This document shows, piece by piece, positions 41,902 to 49,470 of a DNA stretch of 64,000 nt. The notes under the pieces were generated by a model. That model did no database searches and was not told where the DNA came from. It worked only from the letters and a program-made list of their open reading frames with translations. The position numbers and the translations under genes were made by a program. Location: positions 682,001-746,000 of the forward strand of contig NZ_RHHQ01000012.1 in assembly GCF_003710825.1 (NCBI RefSeq), in the 5' to 3' direction. The DNA is from Brevibacillus fluminis. GTDB taxonomy: Bacteria; Bacillota; Bacilli; Brevibacillales; Brevibacillaceae. Numbering within the stretch: the first letter of the stretch is position 1; every line of letters begins with the position of its first letter.

Positions 41902-41927
41902 AAAAAAGACTGGCGAATGTGCCAGCC
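41902..41927 (-). terminator. Terminator of the YjcZ genes
   Basis: CTGGC (41910-41914) and GCCAG (41921-41925) form a short stem, followed on the minus strand by TCTTTTTTC. Confidence 0.65.
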
Positions 41928-41948
41928 CTTTTCCCGTGCGTTCATCGA

Positions 41949-42035
41949 TTAGCAGTCAGCTGCCCCAACGATTACGAGCAAGATGAACAACACCAGTACC
42001 AATGCAAAGCAGTCTTCTCCAAAAATTCCACCCAT
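41949..42035 (-). CDS. YjcZ family sporulation peptide (28 aa)
   Basis: This 28-residue hydrophobic peptide reads MGGIFGEDCFALVLVLF and ends VGAADC. It belongs to the YjcZ family (single helix, Cys near both ends) found in spore formers. It has an AAGGAGG ribosome binding site. It is a tandem paralogue of the next peptide and was too short for routine gene calling. Role in sporulation is by family association. Confidence 0.85.
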   Translation of the reverse strand: MGGIFGEDCFALVLVLFILLVIVGAADC

Positions 42036-42079
42036 GTTACATCCTCCTTATATGAAAAAGTAGTTAGGGGTACCGTTTT

Positions 42080-42175
42080 TTAGCACTCTGCTGCGCCGAT
42101 GATAACCAACAGAATGAACAACACCAGGATCAACGCAAAGCAATCTCCGAAACCACCGTTAAAAATGCTGCTCAT
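42080..42175 (-). CDS. YjcZ family sporulation peptide (31 aa)
   Basis: This 31-residue peptide reads MSSIFNGGFGDCFALILVLF and ends IIGAAEC. It is similar to the preceding YjcZ paralogue, with the same DCFAL(I/V)LVLF core. The ribosome binding site is AAGGAGG. The two genes are 44 bases apart and share a downstream terminator. Confidence 0.85.
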   Translation of the reverse strand: MSSIFNGGFGDCFALILVLFILLVIIGAAEC

Positions 42176-42357
42176 AAATGACTTCCTCCTTGATGTTTTT
42201 TCTCTTTTCACTTACATCCATAACATATGGCGGTAATCCCAAAGGGGTCACGAGGCAGACGCCCATATTTGCAAAATGTTGTGGTATATGATTCGAAAAA
42301 CTTGGAAAAGCTAAAGGATACGAAAAGACAAAGCAAGCCGAAAGGATGACACTTTTT

Positions 42358-42594
42358 ATGCGCCGAGCGTTCACAATACCACAGGATGAGCCGCATGTTA
42401 CCATTACGATTAACGTGGGGGAAGACTTCAAATCGATCGTCTGGAAGGCACAGTATGACATGGATTTCAAAACCGAATGCCTCTTTTGCTACTCTGACAA
42501 GATCAAAGGGTATCGCGTGGAGGATGAATGGGGACGGAACGGCAAAGTTGCCGTGTGCCCTCATTGCGAAAAGGTAAATGCCGTTTATCTGTAG
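42358..42594 (+). CDS. Zinc-ribbon hypothetical protein
   Basis: This 78-residue protein has two CxxC pairs, CLFC near residue 41 and CPHC near residue 68, forming a probable zinc ribbon, preceded by a beta-rich segment (HVTITINVGEDFKSIVW). ATG 42358 lies 9 bases from AAAGGATG; an in-frame ATG 12 bases upstream is possible. It is monocistronic, with its own terminator. Function unknown; nucleic-acid or protein binding is possible. Confidence 0.65.
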   Translation: MRRAFTIPQDEPHVTITINVGEDFKSIVWKAQYDMDFKTECLFCYSDKIKGYRVEDEWGRNGKVAVCPHCEKVNAVYL

Positions 42595-42614
42595 GTTTCA
42601 TATGGAAACAAGCA

Positions 42615-42653
42615 AAATACCCTCGCTTTCCAATCGGAAGACGGGGGTATTTG
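42615..42653 (+). terminator. Terminator of the zinc-ribbon gene
   Basis: AAATACCCTCG (42615-42625) pairs with CGGGGGTATTT (42642-42652), with an inner CTTTCC/GGAAG stem. Confidence 0.75.
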
Positions 42654-43082
42654 TCCGTTTTACGAAAAATAGGAATACAAGTTCTCGCTAATACGGCGAC
42701 TCCGGTACAAATTTTGCTGGCACCGCAGCGGCGCCGGCCGGACGGCTTTCGTGCTGCCTTCTGGCAAATTTGTCACCGTCATTCGACGTCACGGGTATAA
42801 ACGCAAGTGCAGACTCATACAAATTGCGAAATGCCATACGAGCATGCTTTTCGTTCAGCTGAGGAAAAAGAAATGCGTGTCATCTCATAAGCGAAAACAT
42901 AGAACGGCAAAAAGGAAATCTTGCTCCAGACGAACGAGAAGATCGGCATGAAAAATGCTAGGGCATACGCATGAAATGGCATGTCATCCACCAAGTACCA
43001 CAAGCATTCTGACAGGATTTCGATTAGGATAAAAGAATGTATAGAAAGGTACAACCAGCGAGGAATTGAGGTGAAAACATTC
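42654..43082 (+). other. Stretch without a supported gene
   Basis: These 430 bases contain open frames in several phases but none with a ribosome binding site or a recognisable protein. A frame around 42700-42950 encoding basic, Cys-containing sequence could be a decayed small protein. No strong hairpin or promoter is evident. Confidence 0.35.
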
Positions 43083-43487
43083 ATGCTGAAGAAATGCAGC
43101 CGCTGTGGAAGTGAAATGACGATCATGTTGCGCAATGTCGTGTATCGGAGAAGCGTGAAGATTTACAACGTACCGGTACATGTGTGCGGCGATTATGAAT
43201 GTTCACATTCGCAGGTGGTTGAGATTATTAAAGAAGATTTGAAACAATTAATGAAAGAGCTTGGGCCAGCCCCGAGCCAGCAAGAGATTGAGTTCGAACA
43301 GATTTCGGAATTATCCCATCTTCTCGTATATGTTGCTGATCAATCGGAAACAAATCAAGAGACCGCTGTCCGTACGGTCGTAGAAAATCGCGTAAATGAA
43401 CTGCTCGATCTGTTTCTTCTCGCACAATCGCTTGGCGACGAAAGATGGTGCACGGAAATCCGGAACAGGCTGGTACAGATCGTGTAG
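43083..43487 (+). CDS. Zinc-ribbon hypothetical protein with helical tail
   Basis: This 134-residue protein starts with CSRCGSEM (residues ~5-12) and a later HVCGDYECSHSQ (~31-42), a YgiT/YokU-like zinc-ribbon arrangement. A helical acidic C-terminal half (ELSHLLVYVADQ ... NRVNELLDLFLLAQ) follows. ATG 43083 is 8 bases after GAGGTGA; a GTG inside that site and an open frame back to 42981 are alternatives. No toxin gene lies next to it, so an antitoxin role is not supported. Function unknown. Confidence 0.6.
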   Translation: MLKKCSRCGSEMTIMLRNVVYRRSVKIYNVPVHVCGDYECSHSQVVEIIKEDLKQLMKELGPAPSQQEIEFEQISELSHLLVYVADQSETNQETAVRTVVENRVNELLDLFLLAQSLGDERWCTEIRNRLVQIV

Positions 43488-43496
43488 TCTTGTCGT

Positions 43497-43546
43497 GTGT
43501 AAAGAAAGGGATGACCTACAACCAAAAGGCGTCTTTTTCTTTACAC
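43497..43546. repeat. Perfect 11-bp inverted repeat
   Basis: GTGTAAAGAAA (43497-43507) is the perfect complement of TTTCTTTACAC (43536-43546), 28 bases apart, starting 10 bases after the stop of the zinc-ribbon gene. It lacks a T run after the stem, so it is at best an untypical terminator. Confidence 0.5.
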
Positions 43547-43653
43547 CTGTGGATGCTTGCCAAATCACCATAAGCACTTCGCGACTGGCATCGCGCTTAC
43601 CTTTTGCGTTATAGTGGGGGAGAAGAGCGTTACATGCGAAAGGAGCTTATGTG

Positions 43654-43974
43654 ATGAAACAACTACATAGCATCGAGGAATTGGACCAGTTTATCGGCGA
43701 AGGCGGAAAGCGGTTGCTATTCAAGCACAGCACGGTATGCCCGATCAGCACGGCGGCGCATGACGAGTACCAAGCGTACTTGCAGGGCGCTGACATCCCG
43801 GCAGCGATGATTCTCGTTCGCGAGGATCGCCCGGTTTCCAACGAGGTGGAGAGCCGCTTCGGGGTTAAACATGAATCGCCGCAAATTTTCTTGATCGACA
43901 ATGGTGAAGTGAAGTGGCATACATCCCATTGGAAAATCACAAAACAGGCGATCGGGGAAGCCGTAAACGCGTAA
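43654..43974 (+). CDS. ytxJ: Bacillithiol system redox protein YtxJ
   Basis: This 106-residue thioredoxin-fold protein has the single-Cys active site HSTVCPIS (residues ~26-33) of the YtxJ monothiol bacilliredoxin family. SPQIFLIDNGEVKWHTSHW (two elements of the fold) is near residues 75-93. It should remove bacillithiol from proteins after oxidative stress. ATG 43654 follows AAAGGAG. Its presence indicates bacillithiol use by the host. Confidence 0.9.
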   Translation: MKQLHSIEELDQFIGEGGKRLLFKHSTVCPISTAAHDEYQAYLQGADIPAAMILVREDRPVSNEVESRFGVKHESPQIFLIDNGEVKWHTSHWKITKQAIGEAVNA

Positions 43975-43994
43975 ACATAAGCCAAACAAGCACC

Positions 43995-44037
43995 AAAAAA
44001 GACGAGAGCATCCATTTAGGAGGTTCTCGTCTTTTTT
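43995..44037. terminator. Bidirectional terminator after ytxJ
   Basis: AAAAAAGACGAGA (43995-44007) and TCTCGTCTTTTTT (44025-44037) form a perfect 13-bp stem. A second hairpin, ACCCGC/GCGGGT at about 44047-44080, follows. Confidence 0.92.
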
Positions 44038-44089
44038 GTACGCATTACCCGCGTCACCCTTTCTCAGGGAGTATGCGGGTGCGTGCTTC

Positions 44090-45448
44090 CTATTTCGCAG
44101 GTTGGATCAGCAGCTCGCAGGTGATACCGATCTCATCGTAAATCGCCACCACTTTTCCTATACCTGCTTGTACACCCGTCACCTTGCCTTTTTCCACAGT
44201 GATATGCTCCTCGTCATCCGATGACCAATTGGCCTGTGCGGTGACATCTTTCACCGAGCCGTCGAGCATCGTGGCAAGCAGCTTCACCCGGCTTGCCTTG
44301 CCAACCATGATGGTTTTCTCGCTTGGCACGATGGAAAGGGATTGGACTTTCGCCGTTTCAAATGAATTCGTTTTGTACAGCAAGATGTCGCTGTTTTTAG
44401 GCGCTTCATTGATGTGATAGGCGATCAGTGCGTAGCTGCCATCCTTAGTTTCGATGGCGGAGGAAAAGGTCTGCACCTCGTTTTTGCCCGATGTGCCGAT
44501 TCGCGCATTGCCCATCCGATTCCCTTTTACATCGAATTTGTGGATCATGTAGGTTTGCCCCATTGTGGAAATCAGGGCAAATCCACCATCAGCCGTACCC
44601 TCAATCATGGTTGCCGAGTATAAATCGATGTCGCGATTTTTCTCCCAAACCAGGGAGCCGCTTTTGTCTACCTTGATGATCCGGTCCGTGAATTTGTTCA
44701 CATACACATAGCCGCCATCGACCAATCGGGCTGCTGCTTGAAAGGTGTCGGCATGCGGCGAGACAGTAGCCTGCAGCTTCTTGCCTTGGCGGTCGATCGT
44801 AACATGCAGTCCGGCACCCTCAAGCGTTACTTGTCCTGTGACATTCTCGGTGATCGCGGAGATTCCTTTGATGGCTGGGTCCGCATACTGCCACCCGAGC
44901 TTGCCCACCTGATCTACCAGCAGAGCGAATCCTTGGCCTGTCACCACTACGCTGTGATCCGAAGTTTCGAATGCCGCTGATGGAGGCGACTCGGGGGCTT
45001 CTGCGATCGTCTTGTATGTTTGTGTCCACAGTAGCTTCCCGTGTTCATCCACACTCATCATGAAGAGAAGCGGCGATGTGTCTTTCGCATGCTGCAAGCC
45101 AGCAGCGAAATAACCGCCGTTTTGCAGCGGCAGCACGGTGAACAGCGCCGTATTCGCAAAGGCAGGGTAGCGCTGCTCCCACTGTTTTTCGCCTCGGTTG
45201 TCCACTTTCAGCAGATACGGAATGGATGCAGAAGAGCCAATGCTGCCTGCGATAACAAATCCATCGTCAGCGGTCTGCTGAAATCCGTTTCCTTTCGTCT
45301 GTTCGTCAGTTCCCAATGTTTTGGTCAACGTGATGCCAAACCCTTCGACTGCTGTATTCGCCTGTGCCAAGTTGCCTGGAAGGGCTAGTGAGCCAACTGC
45401 GAGAAAGCTCGCCAGCAAACAATGCAATGCGAATCGATTCTTTTTCAT
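44090..45448 (-). CDS. Secreted repeat protein with C-terminal bacterial Ig-like domain
   Basis: This 452-residue protein has a Sec signal peptide (MKKNRF, hydrophobic core LLASFLAVGSLA, probable cleavage after AQA at ~29). A region of repeated strands with DDGF/DGGYV(Y/F)-type turns (residues ~60-330) recalls beta-propeller-like repeat proteins (FVIAGSIG, YFAAGLQHA, GYVYVNKF, GGFALISTMG, GSYALIAYH). The C-terminal ~80 residues (SLSIVPSEKTIMVGKASRV ... VTGVQAGIGKVVAIYDE) form a Big2 domain. ATG 45448 is 14 bases from AAGGAGGG, an unusually long spacing. Role unknown; extracellular or wall-associated. Confidence 0.78.
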   Translation of the reverse strand: MKKNRFALHCLLASFLAVGSLALPGNLAQANTAVEGFGITLTKTLGTDEQTKGNGFQQTADDGFVIAGSIGSSASIPYLLKVDNRGEKQWEQRYPAFANTALFTVLPLQNGGYFAAGLQHAKDTSPLLFMMSVDEHGKLLWTQTYKTIAEAPESPPSAAFETSDHSVVVTGQGFALLVDQVGKLGWQYADPAIKGISAITENVTGQVTLEGAGLHVTIDRQGKKLQATVSPHADTFQAAARLVDGGYVYVNKFTDRIIKVDKSGSLVWEKNRDIDLYSATMIEGTADGGFALISTMGQTYMIHKFDVKGNRMGNARIGTSGKNEVQTFSSAIETKDGSYALIAYHINEAPKNSDILLYKTNSFETAKVQSLSIVPSEKTIMVGKASRVKLLATMLDGSVKDVTAQANWSSDDEEHITVEKGKVTGVQAGIGKVVAIYDEIGITCELLIQPAK

Positions 45449-45537
45449 GGCAACGAAACAATCCCTCCTTACTGGTTCGAAAAACAAACAACCATATTGT
45501 ACCATTTTGGTGGATTTATTTATTCCAAACATTGTAA

Positions 45538-45566
45538 AAACGGTACCCGTCGAACAGGTACCGTTT
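45538..45566 (-). terminator. Terminator of the opuA operon
   Basis: AAACGGTACC (45538-45547) pairs with GGTACCGTTT (45557-45566). On the minus strand it is followed by TTTTTA-type sequence after the opuAC stop. Confidence 0.82.
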
Positions 45567-45580
45567 CTTTGTGGCATGCC

Positions 45581-46498
45581 TTATTTTTTCAAGTCTTCAA
45601 TCGAGTCGATGTTCATGTAGGTCGGAACGACGAGACCGAGCTTTGTCCCTTTCAAGTTCGGGCCGAGGTCTTCAAACTGTCCCTTCAGCTTTTCCGCATA
45701 ATCCGCATGTGTTGTCGGCAGCCAAGCTGCGACCATGGCATCGGCATCGCCATTCGACACACCTACCCACATCGGGCCCGCCTCGACCTGGTTCATTTCC
45801 ACCGTGTACTTCAATTTTTGCTCAAGCACGGTTTTGACGACGTTGGTGCTGGCGATTTCCGAATCCCAGGCGACATATGCCAATGAAATTTTCTTGCCAG
45901 GCTCAGGGGCAATCCCTTCCACCCACTTGTTCACTTTGTCCTGATTTTGTGCGACCCAGTCCGCAGCAGCGTCCTCAGGCGACTTTCCATCCGTAATCGC
46001 GAGCATGACCTTTTCCATATCCGCCGGTTGCCATTCGAATTTATCGAGGAAGGCATAGGCGGATGGCAGCTGTTCCTTCAGCCCTTTTCTGACGATGGTG
46101 TGGATCTCTTCATCTTTGCCGTATACGCCTTTCGGGTCTTTCAAATATTTCAGGTCGTATTTGGAGAACATCCAGTGGGGTGTCCAGCCAGTGATGACGA
46201 TCGGCTTTTTGTTTTTATAGCTTTCCGCTAACGCGGCGGTCATCGCGGCACTGGAGCCTTCCACCAGCTCATAGTCGTCCAGGCCATATTCCTTGATCGC
46301 TTTTTCGGTTGCATTCATCAGGCCAGCACCTGGATCGATCCCGATGATTTTATGGTCAACTTGTTCCCCGACGCTGCCGGACGCCTCAGTGGGTGCAGAG
46401 GGGGACGATGGCTGAGCAGCTGGCGAGCAAGCCGCTGCAAGTACGCCGAAACCGGCAAACATGCTAAGCGCGAGAAACAACGGTTTGGTTTTTTTCAT
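45581..46498 (-). CDS. opuAC: Glycine betaine-binding lipoprotein OpuAC
   Basis: This 305-residue substrate-binding lipoprotein has a lipobox LAAACS near residues 20-25 and a Ser/Pro/Ala linker. The binding-protein domain includes IIGIDPGAGLMN, PIVITGWTPHWMFSKYDLKYL, LAYVAWDSEIAST and VEAGPMWVGVSNGDADAMVAAWLPTTH (in shorter blocks). The Trp residues of TGWTPHWMF and AWLP form the aromatic cage for the quaternary ammonium. ATG 46498 follows AAGGAG. Third gene of the opuA operon. Confidence 0.93.
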   Translation of the reverse strand: MKKTKPLFLALSMFAGFGVLAAACSPAAQPSSPSAPTEASGSVGEQVDHKIIGIDPGAGLMNATEKAIKEYGLDDYELVEGSSAAMTAALAESYKNKKPIVITGWTPHWMFSKYDLKYLKDPKGVYGKDEEIHTIVRKGLKEQLPSAYAFLDKFEWQPADMEKVMLAITDGKSPEDAAADWVAQNQDKVNKWVEGIAPEPGKKISLAYVAWDSEIASTNVVKTVLEQKLKYTVEMNQVEAGPMWVGVSNGDADAMVAAWLPTTHADYAEKLKGQFEDLGPNLKGTKLGLVVPTYMNIDSIEDLKK

Positions 46499-46550
46499 GT
46501 CGAATCGCTCCTTCTTTCTATCGATATTGAGTAAGGCGGTGTGGCCAATC

Positions 46551-47396
46551 TTACTTTTTAAAGACAGTCTGAAATCCATGTGTGAATCGATCCAGCAAAA
46601 TGGCGACGATCACGATGGCGATACCCGCTTCAAAGCCGGTACCAATCTTGATTTGCGTAACTGCACGATAGACGTCTGCGCCCAAACCTTTTGCACCGAT
46701 CATGGAAGAAATGACAACCATGGATAATGCCAGCATGATGCTTTGATTGACGCCAGCCATGATGGTCGGCTTGGCGAGTGGAAACTGGACTTTGATCAGC
46801 TTCTGCCCGGCGGTGGAGCCGAAGGCATCGGCGGCTTCGATCAATTCTTTCGGTACTTGTCGGATCCCCAGATTCGTCAGACGGATCGTTGGGGGCATTG
46901 CGAAAATGACGGAGGCGATCACGCCGGGGACTTTCCCCAGTCCAAAGAAGAAGATCGCCGGAATCAAATACACAAACGCGGGCATCGTCTGCATGAAGTC
47001 TAAGAGTGGCGTGACTACATTCTGCACACTGTTGCTTCTGGCACACCAAATCCCGGTTGGAATCCCGATGACGACGGAAATCAAAGCTGCGGTCAAGACG
47101 AGCGCGAGCGTATCCATCGTGTGTGCCCAGTAGCCCAAATTATCGATGAGTAGTAAGCCGAGCAGCGTGAAGAGGGACATGCGCCATTTGCCGACGCGGT
47201 AGGCGATGAGCGTAAGCAGCACGATCAGCAGCCAGGCGGGGGCAATCGTCAGGAGTGCGGTAAAAAAGCTGGCCAAGCTGTCGATGACGAACGATATGCA
47301 ATCAAAAAGTCCCCCGAAATGATCATCCAAAAATTGCACGAATGCTTCTATCCAATGGTCAAGTGGCAGTTTTGTCGTGAGATTATTCAAAGGCAT
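46551..47396 (-). CDS. opuAB: Glycine betaine ABC transporter permease OpuAB
   Basis: This is a 281-residue inner-membrane permease of the ProW/OpuAB type with about six or seven helices. The ABC-interaction loop PKELIEAADAFGSTAGQKLI is near residues 172-191 and GVNQSIMLALSMVVI near 212-226. Its ATG overlaps the end of opuAA by 14 bases, so translation is coupled. It acts with OpuAA and OpuAC in osmoprotectant uptake. Confidence 0.94.
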   Translation of the reverse strand: MPLNNLTTKLPLDHWIEAFVQFLDDHFGGLFDCISFVIDSLASFFTALLTIAPAWLLIVLLTLIAYRVGKWRMSLFTLLGLLLIDNLGYWAHTMDTLALVLTAALISVVIGIPTGIWCARSNSVQNVVTPLLDFMQTMPAFVYLIPAIFFFGLGKVPGVIASVIFAMPPTIRLTNLGIRQVPKELIEAADAFGSTAGQKLIKVQFPLAKPTIMAGVNQSIMLALSMVVISSMIGAKGLGADVYRAVTQIKIGTGFEAGIAIVIVAILLDRFTHGFQTVFKK

Positions 47397-48609
47397 TCAC
47401 CTCGGTTTCAGTAGTCTGCGGTGCCGCGGAAAGCGGCAAATTGCCAGCCAATCCGCCGAGTACGGAGCCTTTGACGACGACACCCATCAAGCGTCCCTCA
47501 TCACCGATGACGGCAACAGGTACGGATGACGTGGCCAGCAGGTCGAACAGCTCGTTTAAGAGCGTATCAGGGGACACGGCAGGCGTGTCGCGCAGCATAA
47601 CCGCTTCCAGCGTCAGCTCCTGATCGCGCGCTTGTGTCGCGCCATCTGCAGTGACCACGCCGAGCAGCTTTTTGCGTTTATCGACGACATATAGCGTGGA
47701 CACCCCGCGCTCCCGCATCAACTGCAGGGCGACGCGCGGCCCCCTGTCAGGGGTGATCGTCTCAGGTCGTTTCATGACATGGCTGGCAGACAAAATTTTG
47801 GAACGGTCCACGTCCTCGACAAAGCGTGCCACATAATCGTTGGCAGGATTGGTCATGATGTCCTCCGGAGAGCCAATTTGCACGATCTCTCCATCCTTCA
47901 TCAATGCGATGCGATCGCCCAGCTTCAACGCTTCATCCAGATCGTGCGTAATGAACAAAATCGTTTTCTTCATGGTGGATTGCAGTTCCAACAGCTCATC
48001 CTGCATGTCTTTGCGAATCAGCGGGTCAAGCGCGCTGAATGCTTCATCCATCAGCAAGATGTCGGGCGAGTTGGCGAGTGCCCGGGCCAAGCCCACGCGC
48101 TGCTGCATCCCGCCGGAAAGCTGGATCGGATAATGGTTTTCCCAGCCCGCAAGACCGACTAAGGCAAGCGCTTCTTTTCCTTTTGCCTCGCGCTCGCTTT
48201 TGGCCACCCCTTGAATTTCCAGGCCGTATTCGACATTTTGCAAAACGGTGCGGTGGGGGAACAGGGCGAAAGATTGAAAGACCATGCCCATTTTTTTGCG
48301 TCGCACCTGCTGCAGCTCATCTGTGCTCATCGAAGCGATGTCTTGCTGATCGATAAGAATTTTTCCATCGGTTGGCTCGATCAAGCGGTTGAGCAGACGA
48401 ATCAAAGTCGACTTCCCGCTGCCGGACAGACCCATGATGACAAAGATTTCACCTTCCTGGACGGAAAAGGAAACGCGATTCACGCCGACCGTCAAGCCGG
48501 TTTCCTTCAAGATTTCCGCCTTGCTGGTTCCCTTTGTTAAATAGGGAATCGCACGCATCGGTTTGGGTCCGAAGATTTTGGATAAACCCTCAACTACAAG
48601 TTTAGCCAT
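47383..48609 (-). CDS. opuAA: Glycine betaine ABC transporter ATP-binding protein OpuAA
   Basis: This 408-residue ATPase has Walker A GLSGSGKST (near residue 60), signature LSGGMQQRVGLARALA (~162), Walker B ILLMDEAFSALD (~184) and two C-terminal CBS domains (~280-400; VALQLMRERGVSTLYVVD and LFDLLATSSVPVAVIGD). In OpuA transporters the CBS pair senses ionic strength or c-di-AMP. That would link osmolyte uptake here to the same second messenger as the kdp riboswitch (inference). ATG 48609 follows GGAGGTGA. Confidence 0.95.
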   Translation of the reverse strand: MAKLVVEGLSKIFGPKPMRAIPYLTKGTSKAEILKETGLTVGVNRVSFSVQEGEIFVIMGLSGSGKSTLIRLLNRLIEPTDGKILIDQQDIASMSTDELQQVRRKKMGMVFQSFALFPHRTVLQNVEYGLEIQGVAKSEREAKGKEALALVGLAGWENHYPIQLSGGMQQRVGLARALANSPDILLMDEAFSALDPLIRKDMQDELLELQSTMKKTILFITHDLDEALKLGDRIALMKDGEIVQIGSPEDIMTNPANDYVARFVEDVDRSKILSASHVMKRPETITPDRGPRVALQLMRERGVSTLYVVDKRKKLLGVVTADGATQARDQELTLEAVMLRDTPAVSPDTLLNELFDLLATSSVPVAVIGDEGRLMGVVVKGSVLGGLAGNLPLSAAPQTTETEVNAFE

Positions 48610-48629
48610 GCGTTCACCTCCAGTTCGTT

Positions 48630-48678
48630 GGTCAAAACGATTGACCCCCATTGTAACGAAGATCGATTTTTCCCACAA
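48630..48678 (-). promoter_or_regulatory. opuA promoter with GGTCAA-N5-TTGACC operator
   Basis: On the minus strand TTGTGG (48673-48678) and TACAAT (48650-48655) are spaced by 17 bases. The perfect inverted repeat GGTCAA-N5-TTGACC (48630-48646) covers the transcript start region, suiting repression by the divergently encoded GbsR-type protein. Confidence 0.65.
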
Positions 48679-48786
48679 AGCTGGAAATCGGGGAAAAACG
48701 TTTGTAATTTACGTTCAGAAAAAACTTTACGTACTTTTCTTGCCGAATACTCCGTATTCCTTGTATATGCTGTACGATCGGTCATA

Positions 48787-48815
48787 TTTACTTTTTTCAT
48801 CTTGAACGGTATAGT
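48787..48815 (+). promoter_or_regulatory. Promoter of the GbsR-type regulator gene
   Basis: TTTACT (48787-48792) and TATAGT (48810-48815) are spaced by 17 bases, 40 bases before the start codon. Confidence 0.55.
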
Positions 48816-48854
48816 GAGAGTAATGAATTTGAACTAGGGGAATGCGTTTCGACC

Positions 48855-49394
48855 ATGGAACCAAAATATGAGGAAGCAATAAGAAAAGCAGAACAACGGG
48901 TCGTAGAGGCTTTGGCCAAAAACATGGACCTATACGGAATTACCACATCAACCGGCTTTTTGTATGGAACACTGCTGTTTCAGGACAAAGCGATGACCCT
49001 AGATGAAATGGGCTCTGCCTTGGGGATGAGTAAAACCAGCATGAGTACCGGCGTTCGCACATTGATGGATCTGAATATGGTCTCCAAGATTTGGATGAAG
49101 GGGACGCGTAAAGACCATTATGAAGTGGCATCTGATTGGTATCAGAATTTCATTGATTTCTTTTCCTTGAAATGGCGGAATGCCGCGGAAGGAAATGCGC
49201 ATGCGTTGAAAAAGTCGGAGAATGAGCTGATCGCGCTTTTGGCCAAGCCGGATTTTCCACAGGAACAGCGGGAGGCGACGGAGCGGAGCTTGACATTGAT
49301 TCGCAACGGTCTTGATTACTACGACTGGCTTTTGCGCCTGATCGATACGCTGGAATCGCACGAGATTTTCAATTTCGTTCCGCGTAAAGAGTAG
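48855..49394 (+). CDS. GbsR/OpcR-type transcriptional regulator
   Basis: This 179-residue MarR-like winged-helix regulator belongs to the GbsR/OpcR group. The DNA-binding region spans MTLDEMGSALGMSKTSMSTGVRTLMDLNMVSK (residues ~46-77, in pieces). An aromatic-rich C-terminal dimer and effector region (DWYQNFIDFFSLKWRN, GLDYYDWLLRLID) follows. It is divergent from opuA and most likely represses it. Choline or betaine as ligand is inferred from the family. Confidence 0.87.
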   Translation: MEPKYEEAIRKAEQRVVEALAKNMDLYGITTSTGFLYGTLLFQDKAMTLDEMGSALGMSKTSMSTGVRTLMDLNMVSKIWMKGTRKDHYEVASDWYQNFIDFFSLKWRNAAEGNAHALKKSENELIALLAKPDFPQEQREATERSLTLIRNGLDYYDWLLRLIDTLESHEIFNFVPRKE

Positions 49395-49424
49395 GAGCGC
49401 AATGAATAACACAAGTGTTCATAG

Positions 49425-49463
49425 AAAAAACGGCTTCCCGTCTGTGCGGTGAAGCCGTTTTTT
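49425..49463. terminator. Bidirectional terminator after the GbsR-type gene
   Basis: AAAAAACGGCTTC (49425-49437) and GAAGCCGTTTTTT (49451-49463) form a perfect 13-bp stem. It also ends the convergent FtsA-like gene. Confidence 0.92.
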
Positions 49464-49470
49464 TCTTTCC

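Noticed and set aside
43083..43487. Toxin-antitoxin system based on the YgiT-like zinc ribbon
   Set aside because: No HigB/MqsR-like toxin gene lies next to it on either side, so the pair cannot be supported.
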